Source of the DNA: Bizionia saleffrena
Lineage (GTDB): Bacteria; Bacteroidota; Bacteroidia; Flavobacteriales; Flavobacteriaceae
DNA: 64,000 bases
NCBI RefSeq assembly: GCF_008086175.1
Contig: NZ_VSKM01000002.1
Coordinates: 62,001 to 126,000 of the forward strand
Reading direction: 5' to 3'
Shown here: positions 37,473-46,692 of the stretch, piece after piece
Numbering within the stretch: position 1 is the first letter of the stretch
Layout: every line of letters begins with the position of its first letter
Notes under the pieces: model-generated
What the model saw: only the letters and a program-made list of their open reading frames with translations
What the model was told of the DNA's origin: nothing
The model's database searches: none
Made by a program: the position numbers and the translations under genes

Positions 37473-38456
37473 TTACTCGGGAAAATTATTAAATCCTAAA
37501 GATTCGTATTCCTTATTTTCATTTTCGAAGATGATATATCCTTTTAACTCTTTATGTCGTGCCATAAATTGTTTCACGCCCTCAACTCCCATCGCTTGTA
37601 ACGCTGTTGCGTAACCATCGGCTAACATACAGTTTTTAGTAATCACTGAAGCACTAAGAATCTTCGTTTTTGTGGGATACCCCGTTTTAGTATTAATAAT
37701 ATGGGCGTATTTGTTTCCGTTTTCGTCTGTTTTAAACTTTCTATAAGTTCCAGAAGTCGCCATTGCTTCATCTTTCAATACAAAGACTTTATCGAACGTT
37801 TGAGAACCATCGTAATTAGGATTTTCGATACCCACGGTCCATCCTTTTTTACTTTCAACATTACTTCCTCGCGCTACTAATTCACCCCCAATATTAACCA
37901 TAAAATTTTGAATGTTTTTACTAACTAAAAAATCTCCAATAACATCTACAGCATAGCCTTTAGCAATTGCATTAAAATCGATATAAGGGCGTGGGTAACT
38001 CTCTCTAATGGTATTGCCACTTAATAACAATCTATTAAAACCAACGTACTGCATTAAACTATCTACTTTAACGCTATCTAATGGCTTCAAATTCTTTTCA
38101 GAACCAAAATTCCAAGCATTGACGAGTATACCAATAGTAGGGTCGAAAACGCCCTTAGTATCTTTAAAAATCTGTTTCGCACCCACAAACACGTTTACAA
38201 AATGATCATCTACTACATCAATTTCGTGACGGTTTAATTTTGAAATATCGGAATCCGGTTGATAATTAGACATTGATCTATTAATGACAGCAAAAAGACT
38301 ATCAAATTGCGTATTGTATTTTTCGTTGCCTTCAGAATGATACGTTACTTCATAAAATGTACCGAATACTCCGCCACTTATTTTTGTGTTAACCGGTTCT
38401 TTTGTACACGCCGAAAGCACAATTAAAAAGACTATAAGTACGACTGATTTTTTCAT
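37473..38456 (-). CDS. apbE: FAD:protein FMN transferase, lipoprotein
   Basis: Attaches FMN covalently to threonine of Nqr subunits on the periplasmic side, using FAD and Mg. A lipoprotein signal (MKKSVVLIVFLIVLSAC, acylated Cys17) anchors it. Family blocks include SGGVFGTFYEVTYH, MSNYQPDSDISKLN, FDPTIGILVNAWNFG, YIDFNAIAKGYAVD, MVNIGGELVARG, GWTVGIENP, MATSGTYRKF and the metal-binding HIINTKTGYPT. The length of 327 is typical. It lies downstream of nqrF on the same strand, which fits its job of maturing NqrB and NqrC encoded in the same cluster. Confidence 0.95.
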   Translation of the reverse strand: MKKSVVLIVFLIVLSACTKEPVNTKISGGVFGTFYEVTYHSEGNEKYNTQFDSLFAVINRSMSNYQPDSDISKLNRHEIDVVDDHFVNVFVGAKQIFKDTKGVFDPTIGILVNAWNFGSEKNLKPLDSVKVDSLMQYVGFNRLLLSGNTIRESYPRPYIDFNAIAKGYAVDVIGDFLVSKNIQNFMVNIGGELVARGSNVESKKGWTVGIENPNYDGSQTFDKVFVLKDEAMATSGTYRKFKTDENGNKYAHIINTKTGYPTKTKILSASVITKNCMLADGYATALQAMGVEGVKQFMARHKELKGYIIFENENKEYESLGFNNFPE

Positions 38457-38505
38457 TTTAAAATTTATTTAAAGTCAATGAAAGGTGAGTTTTACTGCGC
38501 GATAT

Positions 38506-38883
38506 TTAATTTAAATGTGTGTCTATAAACTGAATACCATTGTATTCAATTAAATAATCTTCATTTAAATAGACAGGTAAGTCGTCCCCCTTAGGATTGG
38601 CTAGCCCTACACCTGCATATAAAACTTTGGCCTCCTTTTCACTAGCGTGTTTCTTAAAGGATTCCATCCAGATCACATCGTAATTATTAGGATTCTCTGG
38701 TAAAATTACCGCTTTAACTATCACAAAAAAGTATTGGCTATTAGCGTCTATACAGACAAACTGCGGATGCTTTTTTAATTTGCTATTTATGGCTATAAAT
38801 TCGAACCCTCGTTTCTCTAAATCCTTTCCTACGTGGTTCATTGCAAGATTATGCAATTCTTGTTTTGTAAGTGCTTTACTCAT
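38506..38883 (-). CDS. Conserved 125-aa protein of the Nqr locus
   Basis: A soluble 125-residue protein without signal peptide or membrane segment. Databases often label its flavobacterial relatives as an Nqr subunit F, but it has none of the NqrF features (no 2Fe-2S cysteines, no FAD/NAD domain), so that label is probably borrowed from its neighbour. The sequence starts LTKQELHNLAMNHVGKDLEKRGFEFIAINS and continues with beta-rich KHPQFVCIDANSQYFFVIVKAVILP. It sits between nqrF (beyond a terminator) and apbE (49 bases). A role linked to Nqr assembly or redox is only guilt by association. Confidence 0.75.
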   Translation of the reverse strand: MSKALTKQELHNLAMNHVGKDLEKRGFEFIAINSKLKKHPQFVCIDANSQYFFVIVKAVILPENPNNYDVIWMESFKKHASEKEAKVLYAGVGLANPKGDDLPVYLNEDYLIEYNGIQFIDTHLN

Positions 38884-38952
38884 TTATAACAGGGCTTTTA
38901 AATGTAAATTATTGAACAACAAAAATACAAAAATCTAAATCATTTGTATAAA

Positions 38953-38980
38953 AAAACCCAACACGATCGTGTTGGGTTTT
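38953..38980 (-). terminator. Terminator after nqrF
   Basis: A perfect palindrome, AAAACCCAACACGA meeting TCGTGTTGGGTTTT at 38966/38967, with T tracts on either side. It ends the nqr transcript 22 bases after the nqrF stop and separates it from the 125-aa gene and apbE. Confidence 0.88.
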
Positions 38981-39002
38981 TCTGTATTGCATTTTAAAAG
39001 GA

Positions 39003-40310
39003 TTATCCTCCAAAATCATCAAATCTTATATTCTCGTCTGGCATACCGAAATCTTCACCCATTTTCTGAACGGCTTTGTTCATTAATGGCGGTCCACAGA
39101 AGTAAAGCTCTATATCTTCAGGTGTTTCATGGTGGTTTAAATAATTGTCTATTACACAATTGTGAATAAATCCTACGAAACCATCCCCTGGAGCATCAAT
39201 GTTTTCTTTTACTTTCCAGTTATCTTCTTCGGCCGGCTCAGAAAGCGCCAGATAGAATTTAAAGTTTGGAAAATCTCTTTCTAATTCTTTAAAGTGTTCC
39301 ATATAGAATAATTCTCTTTTAGAACGTCCTCCATACCAGTACGTTACTTTACGACCTGTTTTTAAGGTTTTGAACAAGTGGTATAAGTGAGAACGCATAG
39401 GCGCCATTCCTGCACCACCACCAACATAAAGCATTTCTGATTCGCTTTCGTTAATAAAGAATTCACCGTAAGGTCCAGAGATAGTTACTTTATCCCCTTT
39501 CTTTTGGTTAAAGATGTAAGACGATGCCACACCTGGATTAATATCGGCCCAACCTCCTTTAACTCTATCGAAAGGCGGTGTTGCTATACGCACATTAAGC
39601 ATAACCTCACGTCCTTCTGCAGGATACGAGGCCATTGAATAGGCGCGTTCTACAGTCTCAGTGTTTTTCATTACTAGAGGCCATAATTTAAACTTCTCCC
39701 ATTCTGCTTGGAATTTGTCTGGCGTATCGTGTTCTTCAGGGTGTGCCGTAATATCCATTTCTGAGAAATTTACCTCACACGGCGGAATTTCAATTTGAAT
39801 ATATCCTCCCGCTTTATACCCCATATCTTCAGGTATTTGTACCACGAATTCTTTAATAAAGGAAGCAACATTATAGTTACGTACTACGGTAGCTTCCCAT
39901 TTTTTAATTCCAAAAACTTCTTCTGGAATGGTAATCTCCATATCTTGTTTCACTTTTACCTGACAAGATAAACGAGCACCATCTTTTAATTCTTTTCTTG
40001 AAAAGTGCGGTGTTTCTGTTGGCAGCGCTTCACCACCACCAGACATTACATGACATTCACATTGAATACACGTTCCACCACCACCACAAGCCGATGGTAA
40101 GAATATTTTCTGCGCACTTAATGTAGATAGCAATGTACCACCCGACGCCACTTCAATTTCTTTTTCACCGTTTATCTTAATGGTTACTGGACCAGAAGGT
40201 GATAATTTTTGTTTTACGAATAATAATAAACTAACTAGTATTAGGGTAATTAATAAAAACGCTGCTACGGTAGCTATTATTGTTCCTGTTGTTCCTGCTG
40301 CTAAAATCAT
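39003..40310 (-). CDS. nqrF: Na+-translocating NADH:quinone reductase subunit F
   Basis: The NADH-input subunit. It has one N-terminal membrane helix (about residues 10-31), then a ferredoxin domain whose 2Fe-2S ligands are Cys75, Cys81, Cys84 and Cys116 (CGGGGTCIQCEC and RLSCQ). An FAD domain follows with RAYSMASYP and the GPYGEF block, then the NADH domain with MLYVGGGAGMAPMRS, YWYGGRS and ELYFCGPPLM. At 435 residues it is slightly longer than the Vibrio protein (408). It is last of the six structural genes, three bases after nqrE. Confidence 0.97.
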   Translation of the reverse strand: MILAAGTTGTIIATVAAFLLITLILVSLLLFVKQKLSPSGPVTIKINGEKEIEVASGGTLLSTLSAQKIFLPSACGGGGTCIQCECHVMSGGGEALPTETPHFSRKELKDGARLSCQVKVKQDMEITIPEEVFGIKKWEATVVRNYNVASFIKEFVVQIPEDMGYKAGGYIQIEIPPCEVNFSEMDITAHPEEHDTPDKFQAEWEKFKLWPLVMKNTETVERAYSMASYPAEGREVMLNVRIATPPFDRVKGGWADINPGVASSYIFNQKKGDKVTISGPYGEFFINESESEMLYVGGGAGMAPMRSHLYHLFKTLKTGRKVTYWYGGRSKRELFYMEHFKELERDFPNFKFYLALSEPAEEDNWKVKENIDAPGDGFVGFIHNCVIDNYLNHHETPEDIELYFCGPPLMNKAVQKMGEDFGMPDENIRFDDFGG

Positions 40311-40312
40311 AA

Positions 40313-41041
40313 TTATTCTATTATCTTAGTGTTATTGGCTAATTCTACTGATTTTTCAGTTTCAATTTGTTCTACCTGAGAGGTTGGTTCTGGTTCTGTT
40401 GATGGTTCTCCTTCTTCATCACCTCCTGTTAACATTCCACCAAAACTTAAGAAACCAATACCCATTAATCCCGTTATAATAAAAGTAATTCCTAAACCTC
40501 TTAATGGTGCAGGCACATTACTATATCTAATTTTCTCACGGATGGCTGCAATAGCAAGAATGGCCAAAAACCAACCAATTCCAGAAGACACTCCGTAATT
40601 AAGTGCTAACCCTAGCGTTTCTATTTCACGAGCTTGCATAAACAAAGACCCCCCTAAGATGGCACAGTTAACGGCAATAAGTGGTAAGAAAATACCTAAT
40701 GAGTTATATAACGATGGTGAAAATTTCTCTACTACAATCTCTACTAATTGCACCATTGTTGCAATGGTTGCAATAAACATTATGAAAGATAAGAAGCTTA
40801 AATCGAAATCTGCATATTCTGGACCTAGCCATTTTAAAGCGCCAGGTTGTAATAAATACTGATCTAATAACCAGTTTAAGGGTACTGTAATAGCCAATAC
40901 GAATATTACCGCAGCTCCTAAACCAACTGCTGTTGCAACCTTTTTAGATACTGCTAAATATGAGCACATACCTAAGAATACCGCAAACACCATATTGTCA
41001 ATAAAAATTGACTTAAAAAATAATTCTATGTGTTCTATCAT
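40313..41041 (-). CDS. nqrE: Na+-translocating NADH:quinone reductase subunit E
   Basis: Six-helix membrane subunit that, with NqrD, holds an intramembrane iron centre. Typical blocks are MVFAVFLGMCSYLAVSKKV and FLPLIAVNCAILGGSLFMQ, each with the conserved Cys. The membrane core ends near residue 200 with GIGFLSFGGMLTGG. After it comes an acidic tail of about 40 residues (DEEGEPSTEPEPTSQVEQIETEKS), not found in the roughly 200-residue Vibrio protein. It is fifth in the operon, 62 bases after nqrD. Confidence 0.96.
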   Translation of the reverse strand: MIEHIELFFKSIFIDNMVFAVFLGMCSYLAVSKKVATAVGLGAAVIFVLAITVPLNWLLDQYLLQPGALKWLGPEYADFDLSFLSFIMFIATIATMVQLVEIVVEKFSPSLYNSLGIFLPLIAVNCAILGGSLFMQAREIETLGLALNYGVSSGIGWFLAILAIAAIREKIRYSNVPAPLRGLGITFIITGLMGIGFLSFGGMLTGGDEEGEPSTEPEPTSQVEQIETEKSVELANNTKIIE

Positions 41042-41103
41042 TGTCTTTTATTTTTTAGTTTTTGTTGTTGTTATTTCTAACACGAACTCAAACTGTGTTT
41101 TGA

Positions 41104-41748
41104 TTAGTCTTCGATTAATGCCTTGTTTCTACTACGTTGTACCCAAATAAGAAGTCCTACGATAATTAAAGCCATTGGAGGCATTAACATAAACCCGTTA
41201 TTTTCGTATCCAATAGAGTACACTCCTGTTTTTTCAATAGCATCCCCTAAAACTGGAATACCAAATAAGGTTCCAGATCCTAAAAGCTCTCTAAAGAATC
41301 CTACTATAACAAGAATAACAGCATAACCTAACGCGTTACCAATACCATCTAAGAACGATCTCCAAGGTCCGTTTCCTAAAGCAAACGCTTCAAAACGTCC
41401 CATAATAATACAGTTGGTAATAATTAAACCAATAAATACCGAAAGGGTTTTACTTAACTCGTAAGCATAAGCTTTTAGTACTTGATCTACAATAATTACT
41501 AATGTCGCTACAACAATAAGTTGTACAATAATTCTAATTTTTGAAGGAATAATGTTACGCAATAACGAAATGACAACATTTCCAACTCCTAATACGAATA
41601 ACACTGCAATTCCCATTACAAGTGATGCCTTTAGCTCGGCAGTAATAGCTAATGCCGAACAAATACCTAATACTTGAATAGTAATTGGGTTGTTATCTGC
41701 TAATGGATCGGTGATTAACTTACCGTCTTTTTTTGAAAGTAGTCCCAT
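41104..41748 (-). CDS. nqrD: Na+-translocating NADH:quinone reductase subunit D
   Basis: Membrane subunit paired with NqrE. The sequence has six hydrophobic helices and the conserved cysteine-containing stretches QVLGICSALAITAELKASLVM and FIGLIITNCIIMGRFEAFA, which bind the iron centre. The length of 214 matches the family. It starts one base after nqrC, consistent with coupled translation. Confidence 0.97.
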   Translation of the reverse strand: MGLLSKKDGKLITDPLADNNPITIQVLGICSALAITAELKASLVMGIAVLFVLGVGNVVISLLRNIIPSKIRIIVQLIVVATLVIIVDQVLKAYAYELSKTLSVFIGLIITNCIIMGRFEAFALGNGPWRSFLDGIGNALGYAVILVIVGFFRELLGSGTLFGIPVLGDAIEKTGVYSIGYENNGFMLMPPMALIIVGLLIWVQRSRNKALIED

Positions 41749-41749
41749 A

Positions 41750-42547
41750 TTAGTTAGATTGTGTTTTTAAGTTTTCGAAGAATGGTAAATACAATTTTAA
41801 ATCTTTCTTCATCATTGCAGCTACACCGTCTCCTGTAATTGTTGCTCCCGCTAAGGCATCAACTTTATAATCTTCTTTTCTTTCGTTTAGTGGGTCGTTA
41901 TTTCCTTTTGCTACTTCAATCCCTTTAAAGGCACCGGTATCGCTAAGTAAATGTTCCCCTTCGAAATCATCCATAAAATAACGTTGCTTAATATTAGCTC
42001 CTAAACCGGGCGTTTCACCTGCGTGATCAAAGAACACACCTTGAACAACCATATCCTTATCTAAAGCAACAAAGCCCCAAATAGCATCCCATAACCCTTT
42101 ACCTCTAATGGGTGCAACGTAAACAGTTTCGCCGTCTTTCTCACCAATAAATAAAGGTAAGAATCTAGATTTACCTTCTTTAGCTCTAGCTTGTTGTTTC
42201 TTAACGTCTATTAAGTAAGGCTCTTGATCGTTATGAGTGTCCATATATTCTTGGCGCGTCATTTCTTTCAAGATCTTTCCGTCTTTTGCTTCTAGAACGA
42301 GTTGTTGGGAAATGTTAGTAGAAAATAATTCGCCTACTTTTTCTGTCCCTACAAAAACAATATCGTTATCTCCATTCTCATTTATACCGATAGTATAAAG
42401 AATGTTTTGTTGTTTTTCCATACGTTCGTTTTCCTCAATTGCAGGTCTTAACGTAGACGCTGTAAAGGCTAACAAAGAACCTACAATAACTACCATTGCA
42501 ATTGCAAAGAGTATTGTGTATGAATTTTTATCTGTATTAACTGCCAT
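41750..42547 (-). CDS. nqrC: Na+-translocating NADH:quinone reductase subunit C
   Basis: Subunit with one N-terminal membrane helix (about residues 8-30) and a periplasmic domain that carries FMN covalently on a threonine. The attachment motif near the C-terminus reads DALAGATITGDGV (Thr236); the usual motif has Ser where Ala235 minus three stands (SGAT), so the context is slightly altered. The GETPGLGANI block of NqrC/RnfG is present. The length of 265 is normal. It starts two bases after nqrB. Confidence 0.95.
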   Translation of the reverse strand: MAVNTDKNSYTILFAIAMVVIVGSLLAFTASTLRPAIEENERMEKQQNILYTIGINENGDNDIVFVGTEKVGELFSTNISQQLVLEAKDGKILKEMTRQEYMDTHNDQEPYLIDVKKQQARAKEGKSRFLPLFIGEKDGETVYVAPIRGKGLWDAIWGFVALDKDMVVQGVFFDHAGETPGLGANIKQRYFMDDFEGEHLLSDTGAFKGIEVAKGNNDPLNERKEDYKVDALAGATITGDGVAAMMKKDLKLYLPFFENLKTQSN

Positions 42548-42549
42548 AA

Positions 42550-43761
42550 TTATGCTGTTTTTAGTTTTAAACGTTTCATTCTACGCTTAACATTACCTTG
42601 AACCACATAGTGATCGATGGTTGGCGCAAATACGTTCATTAATAAAATCGCTAACATTACACCTTCTGGGTATGCTGGGTTGAATACACGAATCATAATA
42701 GAAAGAAATCCGATTAAGAAACCATATATCCATTTTCCTTTATTGGTCTGTGAAGCGGTAACAGGATCGGTTGCCATATACACGGTACCGAAAGCAAACC
42801 CTCCAATTAATAAATGCATCCAGAAATCGGTGCTCATTAATCCGTAAAATTTACTTGACTCTGTTATCCATCCGGCGTTAACAACACCGTTAAAGACTAA
42901 TCCCATAACGATAGCTCCCACTACAGAAGATAACATAATTCTCCAGCTTCCAATTTTCGAGAAGATTAAGAATAAGCCTCCTAAAAGAATTAAAACTGTT
43001 GAGGTCTCCCCTACCGAACCCGGAATAAATCCGAAGAACATATCCATCCAATCATAACTTACAACGTTATTTTGAGCGAGACTACCTAAAATTGTTTCTC
43101 CTGAAATAGCGTCTGGCTGACCTTCCATTGCTTTTGCTCCGTGCACCCATACTTTATCTCCCGACATCCATGTAGGATAGGCGAAGAATAAAAAGGCACG
43201 AATAGTAAGCGCAGGGTTAAGAATATTCATTCCTGTTCCTCCAAACACTTCTTTTCCGATAACAACTCCAAAAATAACCGCTACTGAAAGCATCCATAAT
43301 GGCGTGTCGATTGGTACGATAAGTGGCACTAACATTCCTGTTACCAGGTACCCTTCTTCTACTTCATGTCCTTTAATTACGGCGAATACAAATTCTACTG
43401 CTAGCCCAACTCCATAAGACACTATTACTAATGGTAAAACTGTCCAAGCCCCCATTACAAAGTTATCCCACGTAATAAAATTAGCCCATAAAGACACTTC
43501 GGTAGTAATACCGTTAACGGCATCGATTGCTGCGTAATGTTGGTAACCGGCATTAAAAATTCCAAAAATTAAACAAGGAACCAATGCCATAATAACAGTG
43601 TTCATTGTTCTTTTTAAATCGTCGGCTACCTTAATATGAGTTCCATTGTGAGTGGTCTCATTCGGTAAGTATAGAAACGTATGTATTGCGTTAAACGCCG
43701 GCGCCATCTTGGTACCCTTATACTTTTCTTTTAAATTATGTAAATTACTTTTTAAACCCAT
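42550..43761 (-). CDS. nqrB: Na+-translocating NADH:quinone reductase subunit B
   Basis: Main membrane subunit, with about ten helices, involved in Na+ movement and quinone reaction. Characteristic blocks are KEVFGGTGMNILNPALTIRAFLFFAYP and MATDPVTASQTNKGKWIYG. The FMN-threonine region reads DAISGETIL (Thr223), where the canonical motif is SGAT. The N-terminal residues 1-50 are cytoplasmic and basic. The length of 403 is normal. It starts 38 bases after the nqrA stop. Confidence 0.96.
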   Translation of the reverse strand: MGLKSNLHNLKEKYKGTKMAPAFNAIHTFLYLPNETTHNGTHIKVADDLKRTMNTVIMALVPCLIFGIFNAGYQHYAAIDAVNGITTEVSLWANFITWDNFVMGAWTVLPLVIVSYGVGLAVEFVFAVIKGHEVEEGYLVTGMLVPLIVPIDTPLWMLSVAVIFGVVIGKEVFGGTGMNILNPALTIRAFLFFAYPTWMSGDKVWVHGAKAMEGQPDAISGETILGSLAQNNVVSYDWMDMFFGFIPGSVGETSTVLILLGGLFLIFSKIGSWRIMLSSVVGAIVMGLVFNGVVNAGWITESSKFYGLMSTDFWMHLLIGGFAFGTVYMATDPVTASQTNKGKWIYGFLIGFLSIMIRVFNPAYPEGVMLAILLMNVFAPTIDHYVVQGNVKRRMKRLKLKTA

Positions 43762-43799
43762 CTTGTGTATTTTTCATTTTGCTTTGTGCAATGAATAAG

Positions 43800-45155
43800 T
43801 TATCCAATTTCTTTAAGCATTAAGTCTAAACCTGTTCTAATAATTTCTTGATGTGGTTGCTTAGACACACATACGAATTCTGTTAAAGCGAAATCTTCTG
43901 GCGCTACTTCGTACATTCCTAAAGCTTCCATTTCATCTAAATCCTGATACATACACGCCTTTAGAATTTGCATTGGGTAAATATCTAAAGGAAAAACCTG
44001 TTCGTACGTTCCCGTGGTTACAAAATTTCTATGCTCTCCGTTTGTATTGGTATTTAAGTCGTATTTTTTGTTAGGTGTTAACCATGAAAAGGTTAATGCT
44101 CTAGACGTCGATACTTTATTAAACACGGGCTTATTCCAACCAAAAAGCTCGTAATCGTCGCCTTCTGGGATTACCGTTATTATATTGCTATAATAATCTA
44201 AATACCCATCTGCTTTTACTTGCTTACCCGATAAAACATTTCCAGAGATAATACGATCGTTACCGTTTTTATCTACACCGTTATCAAAAACCATAGTGGC
44301 TACTTCACTACCAATAGTCGTTTTGAAGTATCTGGGTTTTTTAACTGAAGATCCTGCTAAAGCAATAGTACGCTTCGCATTAAATTTACCAGTTAATAAT
44401 AACTCCCCTATAATAACAAGATCTTGTGCATTTACTGTCCACACTGTTTCACCTTTATTAACCGGATCGATTTTGTTTATTTGAGTTCCCACATTACCTG
44501 ATGGATGTGGTCCAGACACTTTGTGAAGTGTAATACCCGACAAGCCTGATAGTGGTGAATTCCCGTTTTTATCTACACTAACGTGAACTTTCCCGCTTGT
44601 TAATTTACCTAATGCCGTTACAGCCGCTTGAAGCTCTGCTTCTTTGCCTTGTAACACATAGTCTAAATCGGTCGCTAATGGCGCACTTGCGTAAGCAGAT
44701 ACAAAAATGGCTTTTGGAGTGGCATCAGATTTTGCAATAACGTCGTACGGACGTTGTTTTACAAAAGCCCAACAACCAGACTCCAGCAATCTTGACTTTA
44801 CAGCTTCAGCAGTAACGCTCTCCACATTTAAAGTCCCAAAATCTTTGAAGGTTTGTTCTTTGTCAGCTTGTATTTTAACTGAAAGAAGCTTTCTTTTCTC
44901 TCCTCTTGGAATGTCAACAATCTCACCAGAAACAGGAGATACGAATTTTACGTCTTCGTTAGCTTTATTATAAAAGAGCACATCGCCTGCTTTTACTTTT
45001 GCGCCAACTTTAACTACCAATTTAGGAATTATACTGTGGAAGTCGTCTGGCACAACGCTATAAAAGTTACTAATAATGGCGTTTTCAGTCACCTTTTCAG
45101 CAGCTCCTTGTAGCTTTATATCTAGACCCTTCTTAATCTTAATGTCATTTGACAT
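43800..45155 (-). CDS. nqrA: Na+-translocating NADH:quinone reductase subunit A
   Basis: Cytoplasmic subunit that associates with the ubiquinone/menaquinone site. Blocks such as IKKGLDIKLQGAAEK, SPVSGEIVDIPRGEKRKLLSVKIQAD, LLESGCWAFVKQRPYDVIA, SGPHPSGNVGTQINKIDPV and DIYPMQILKACMYQDLDEMEALGMYEVAPEDFALTEFVCVSKQ are NqrA hallmarks. The length of 451 is normal. First gene of the nqr operon. A minus-strand -7 box (TAAATTTG) lies at 45217-45224, giving a leader of about 55 bases. Confidence 0.97.
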   Translation of the reverse strand: MSNDIKIKKGLDIKLQGAAEKVTENAIISNFYSVVPDDFHSIIPKLVVKVGAKVKAGDVLFYNKANEDVKFVSPVSGEIVDIPRGEKRKLLSVKIQADKEQTFKDFGTLNVESVTAEAVKSRLLESGCWAFVKQRPYDVIAKSDATPKAIFVSAYASAPLATDLDYVLQGKEAELQAAVTALGKLTSGKVHVSVDKNGNSPLSGLSGITLHKVSGPHPSGNVGTQINKIDPVNKGETVWTVNAQDLVIIGELLLTGKFNAKRTIALAGSSVKKPRYFKTTIGSEVATMVFDNGVDKNGNDRIISGNVLSGKQVKADGYLDYYSNIITVIPEGDDYELFGWNKPVFNKVSTSRALTFSWLTPNKKYDLNTNTNGEHRNFVTTGTYEQVFPLDIYPMQILKACMYQDLDEMEALGMYEVAPEDFALTEFVCVSKQPHQEIIRTGLDLMLKEIG

Positions 45156-45216
45156 ATTAAAAATCTATTTGTTAATAGTTTATTGATATGATTTTTAAGA
45201 TCAATAAAAATCGAGG

Positions 45217-45224
45217 CAAATTTA
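45217..45224 (-). promoter_or_regulatory. Candidate -7 box of the nqr operon
   Basis: Minus-strand TAAATTTG matches TAnnTTTG exactly. The nearest TTTTG that could serve as -33 is 24 bases further up (45249-45253), slightly long. It lies about 62 bases upstream of the nqrA start. Confidence 0.5.
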
Positions 45225-45343
45225 CGAATAATAACCTAATTACGCCTTCAAAAGAAAGTATCTTATTTATTTATAACTATTCTAAATAACCAAAAACCAT
45301 TAGGCATAGAATTTGCTTATATTTACACTTAAAAACAATTAGA

Positions 45344-46591
45344 ATGTCGTTATCTTATAAACTATTACTACTCACCTTTTTTACGCTTGCAACGGTGTGT
45401 TCTCAAGTGGAAGAAATAGCCCCTCAAGACTATATAAAAACCATCAGTTTTAGTAAAGCACCAGAGAGCGCACTTCCTATTTTTAGATTGGGTGAAACTA
45501 TTACTTTAGAGTTTGATGTGCTTAACGGTAACGAAGACGATTTCTACTACGAAATAAAACATTATAATAAAGATTGGACCCCGTCTGTACTTATAGAGTC
45601 TGAGTATTTAGAAGGCTTTAACGAACAACGCATTCGCGATTACCGAAACTCATTTAATACCTACCAAATTTTTTCGCATTACACACTCACTATTCCTAAC
45701 GAGCAAACACGCGGACTTAAAAAATCGGGGAATTATAGTCTCATTATTTACAACGATTATAATGAGATCGAGTTTACTAGAAAATTTATGGTTTATGAAG
45801 ACGTTGTTAATGTGGGGGTAGATATTAAACGTTCTCGCGATGTTTCAGCCATTAAGGAAAAGCAAACCGTAGATATTGTTGTCAATGCTAATAACTTCAT
45901 ATTTAACAACCCAAAGCAATCGGTTAAGGCCGTTATTATTCAGAATAGCAATCTAAAAACAGCTATTACCAATTTAAAACCACAATATATTTTAGGCGAA
46001 CAATTAAGCTATCGCTATACTAAAGAAAGTAGTTTTTACGGGGGTAACGAGTACTTGTATTTTGAAAACAAAAATTTAAGAGGCGCGAATAATGGCGTTC
46101 AGTTTATAAAGTTAAAAGAGCTTTACAACACGTATCTATACCGTAACACCCCTAGGTTTGATGCTCCATATACCTACAACCCCGATATTAACGGTAATTT
46201 TTTAATCACGGCGCTAGATACCGATACGCCCAAAACGAATGCCGATTATGCGCAGGTACATTTTAGCTTACAACTAGAGCAACTCCCTAATAATAAGACC
46301 GTACATGTCTATGGGTACTTTAATAATTATGTGGTAGACGAAAGCAACCAGATGATCTATTATAATGACTCCGGAAGTTACGAACTGCCCTTGCGTTTAA
46401 AACAAGGTTTTTACAATTACAAATACGTTGTTAAAGACAACAATGGAACTATCGATGAGAATGCAATAAGTGGCAACTTTTACCAAACCGAAAACGATTA
46501 CAAAGTCCTTATTTATTACCGCGATTTGGGTGCGCGTTACGATCGTATTATAGGCGTTGGCGAAGGCAACTCGGTTAATATTACCAATTAA
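45344..46591 (+). CDS. Type IX secretion system plug protein (DUF5103)
   Basis: Periplasmic protein of 415 residues that I recognise as the DUF5103 family, now named the type IX secretion plug protein, which gates the large SprA channel. A signal peptide (residues 1-20, MSLSYKLLLLTFFTLATVCSQ) precedes a beta-rich body: IAPQDYIKTISFSKAPESALPIFRLGETITLEFDVLNGNEDDFYYEIKHYNKDW. A C-terminal immunoglobulin-like domain follows (KTVHVYGYFNNYVVDES). It is monocistronic, with a near-consensus -7 box (TATATTTA, 45318-45325). It is not next to other T9SS genes, though porT is encoded 13 kb further on. Confidence 0.88.
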   Translation: MSLSYKLLLLTFFTLATVCSQVEEIAPQDYIKTISFSKAPESALPIFRLGETITLEFDVLNGNEDDFYYEIKHYNKDWTPSVLIESEYLEGFNEQRIRDYRNSFNTYQIFSHYTLTIPNEQTRGLKKSGNYSLIIYNDYNEIEFTRKFMVYEDVVNVGVDIKRSRDVSAIKEKQTVDIVVNANNFIFNNPKQSVKAVIIQNSNLKTAITNLKPQYILGEQLSYRYTKESSFYGGNEYLYFENKNLRGANNGVQFIKLKELYNTYLYRNTPRFDAPYTYNPDINGNFLITALDTDTPKTNADYAQVHFSLQLEQLPNNKTVHVYGYFNNYVVDESNQMIYYNDSGSYELPLRLKQGFYNYKYVVKDNNGTIDENAISGNFYQTENDYKVLIYYRDLGARYDRIIGVGEGNSVNITN

Positions 46592-46692
46592 AACAACGTT
46601 TCATCGAATAATTATAATAGTTACACCTATTATTATGATTTTACACGTAATACTCTTACATTAATAACGACTTAATACTAAAACAGTCTGCT

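Noticed and set aside
38506-38883. A second NqrF subunit
   Set aside because: No 2Fe-2S cysteines, no FAD or NADH domain, only 125 residues.
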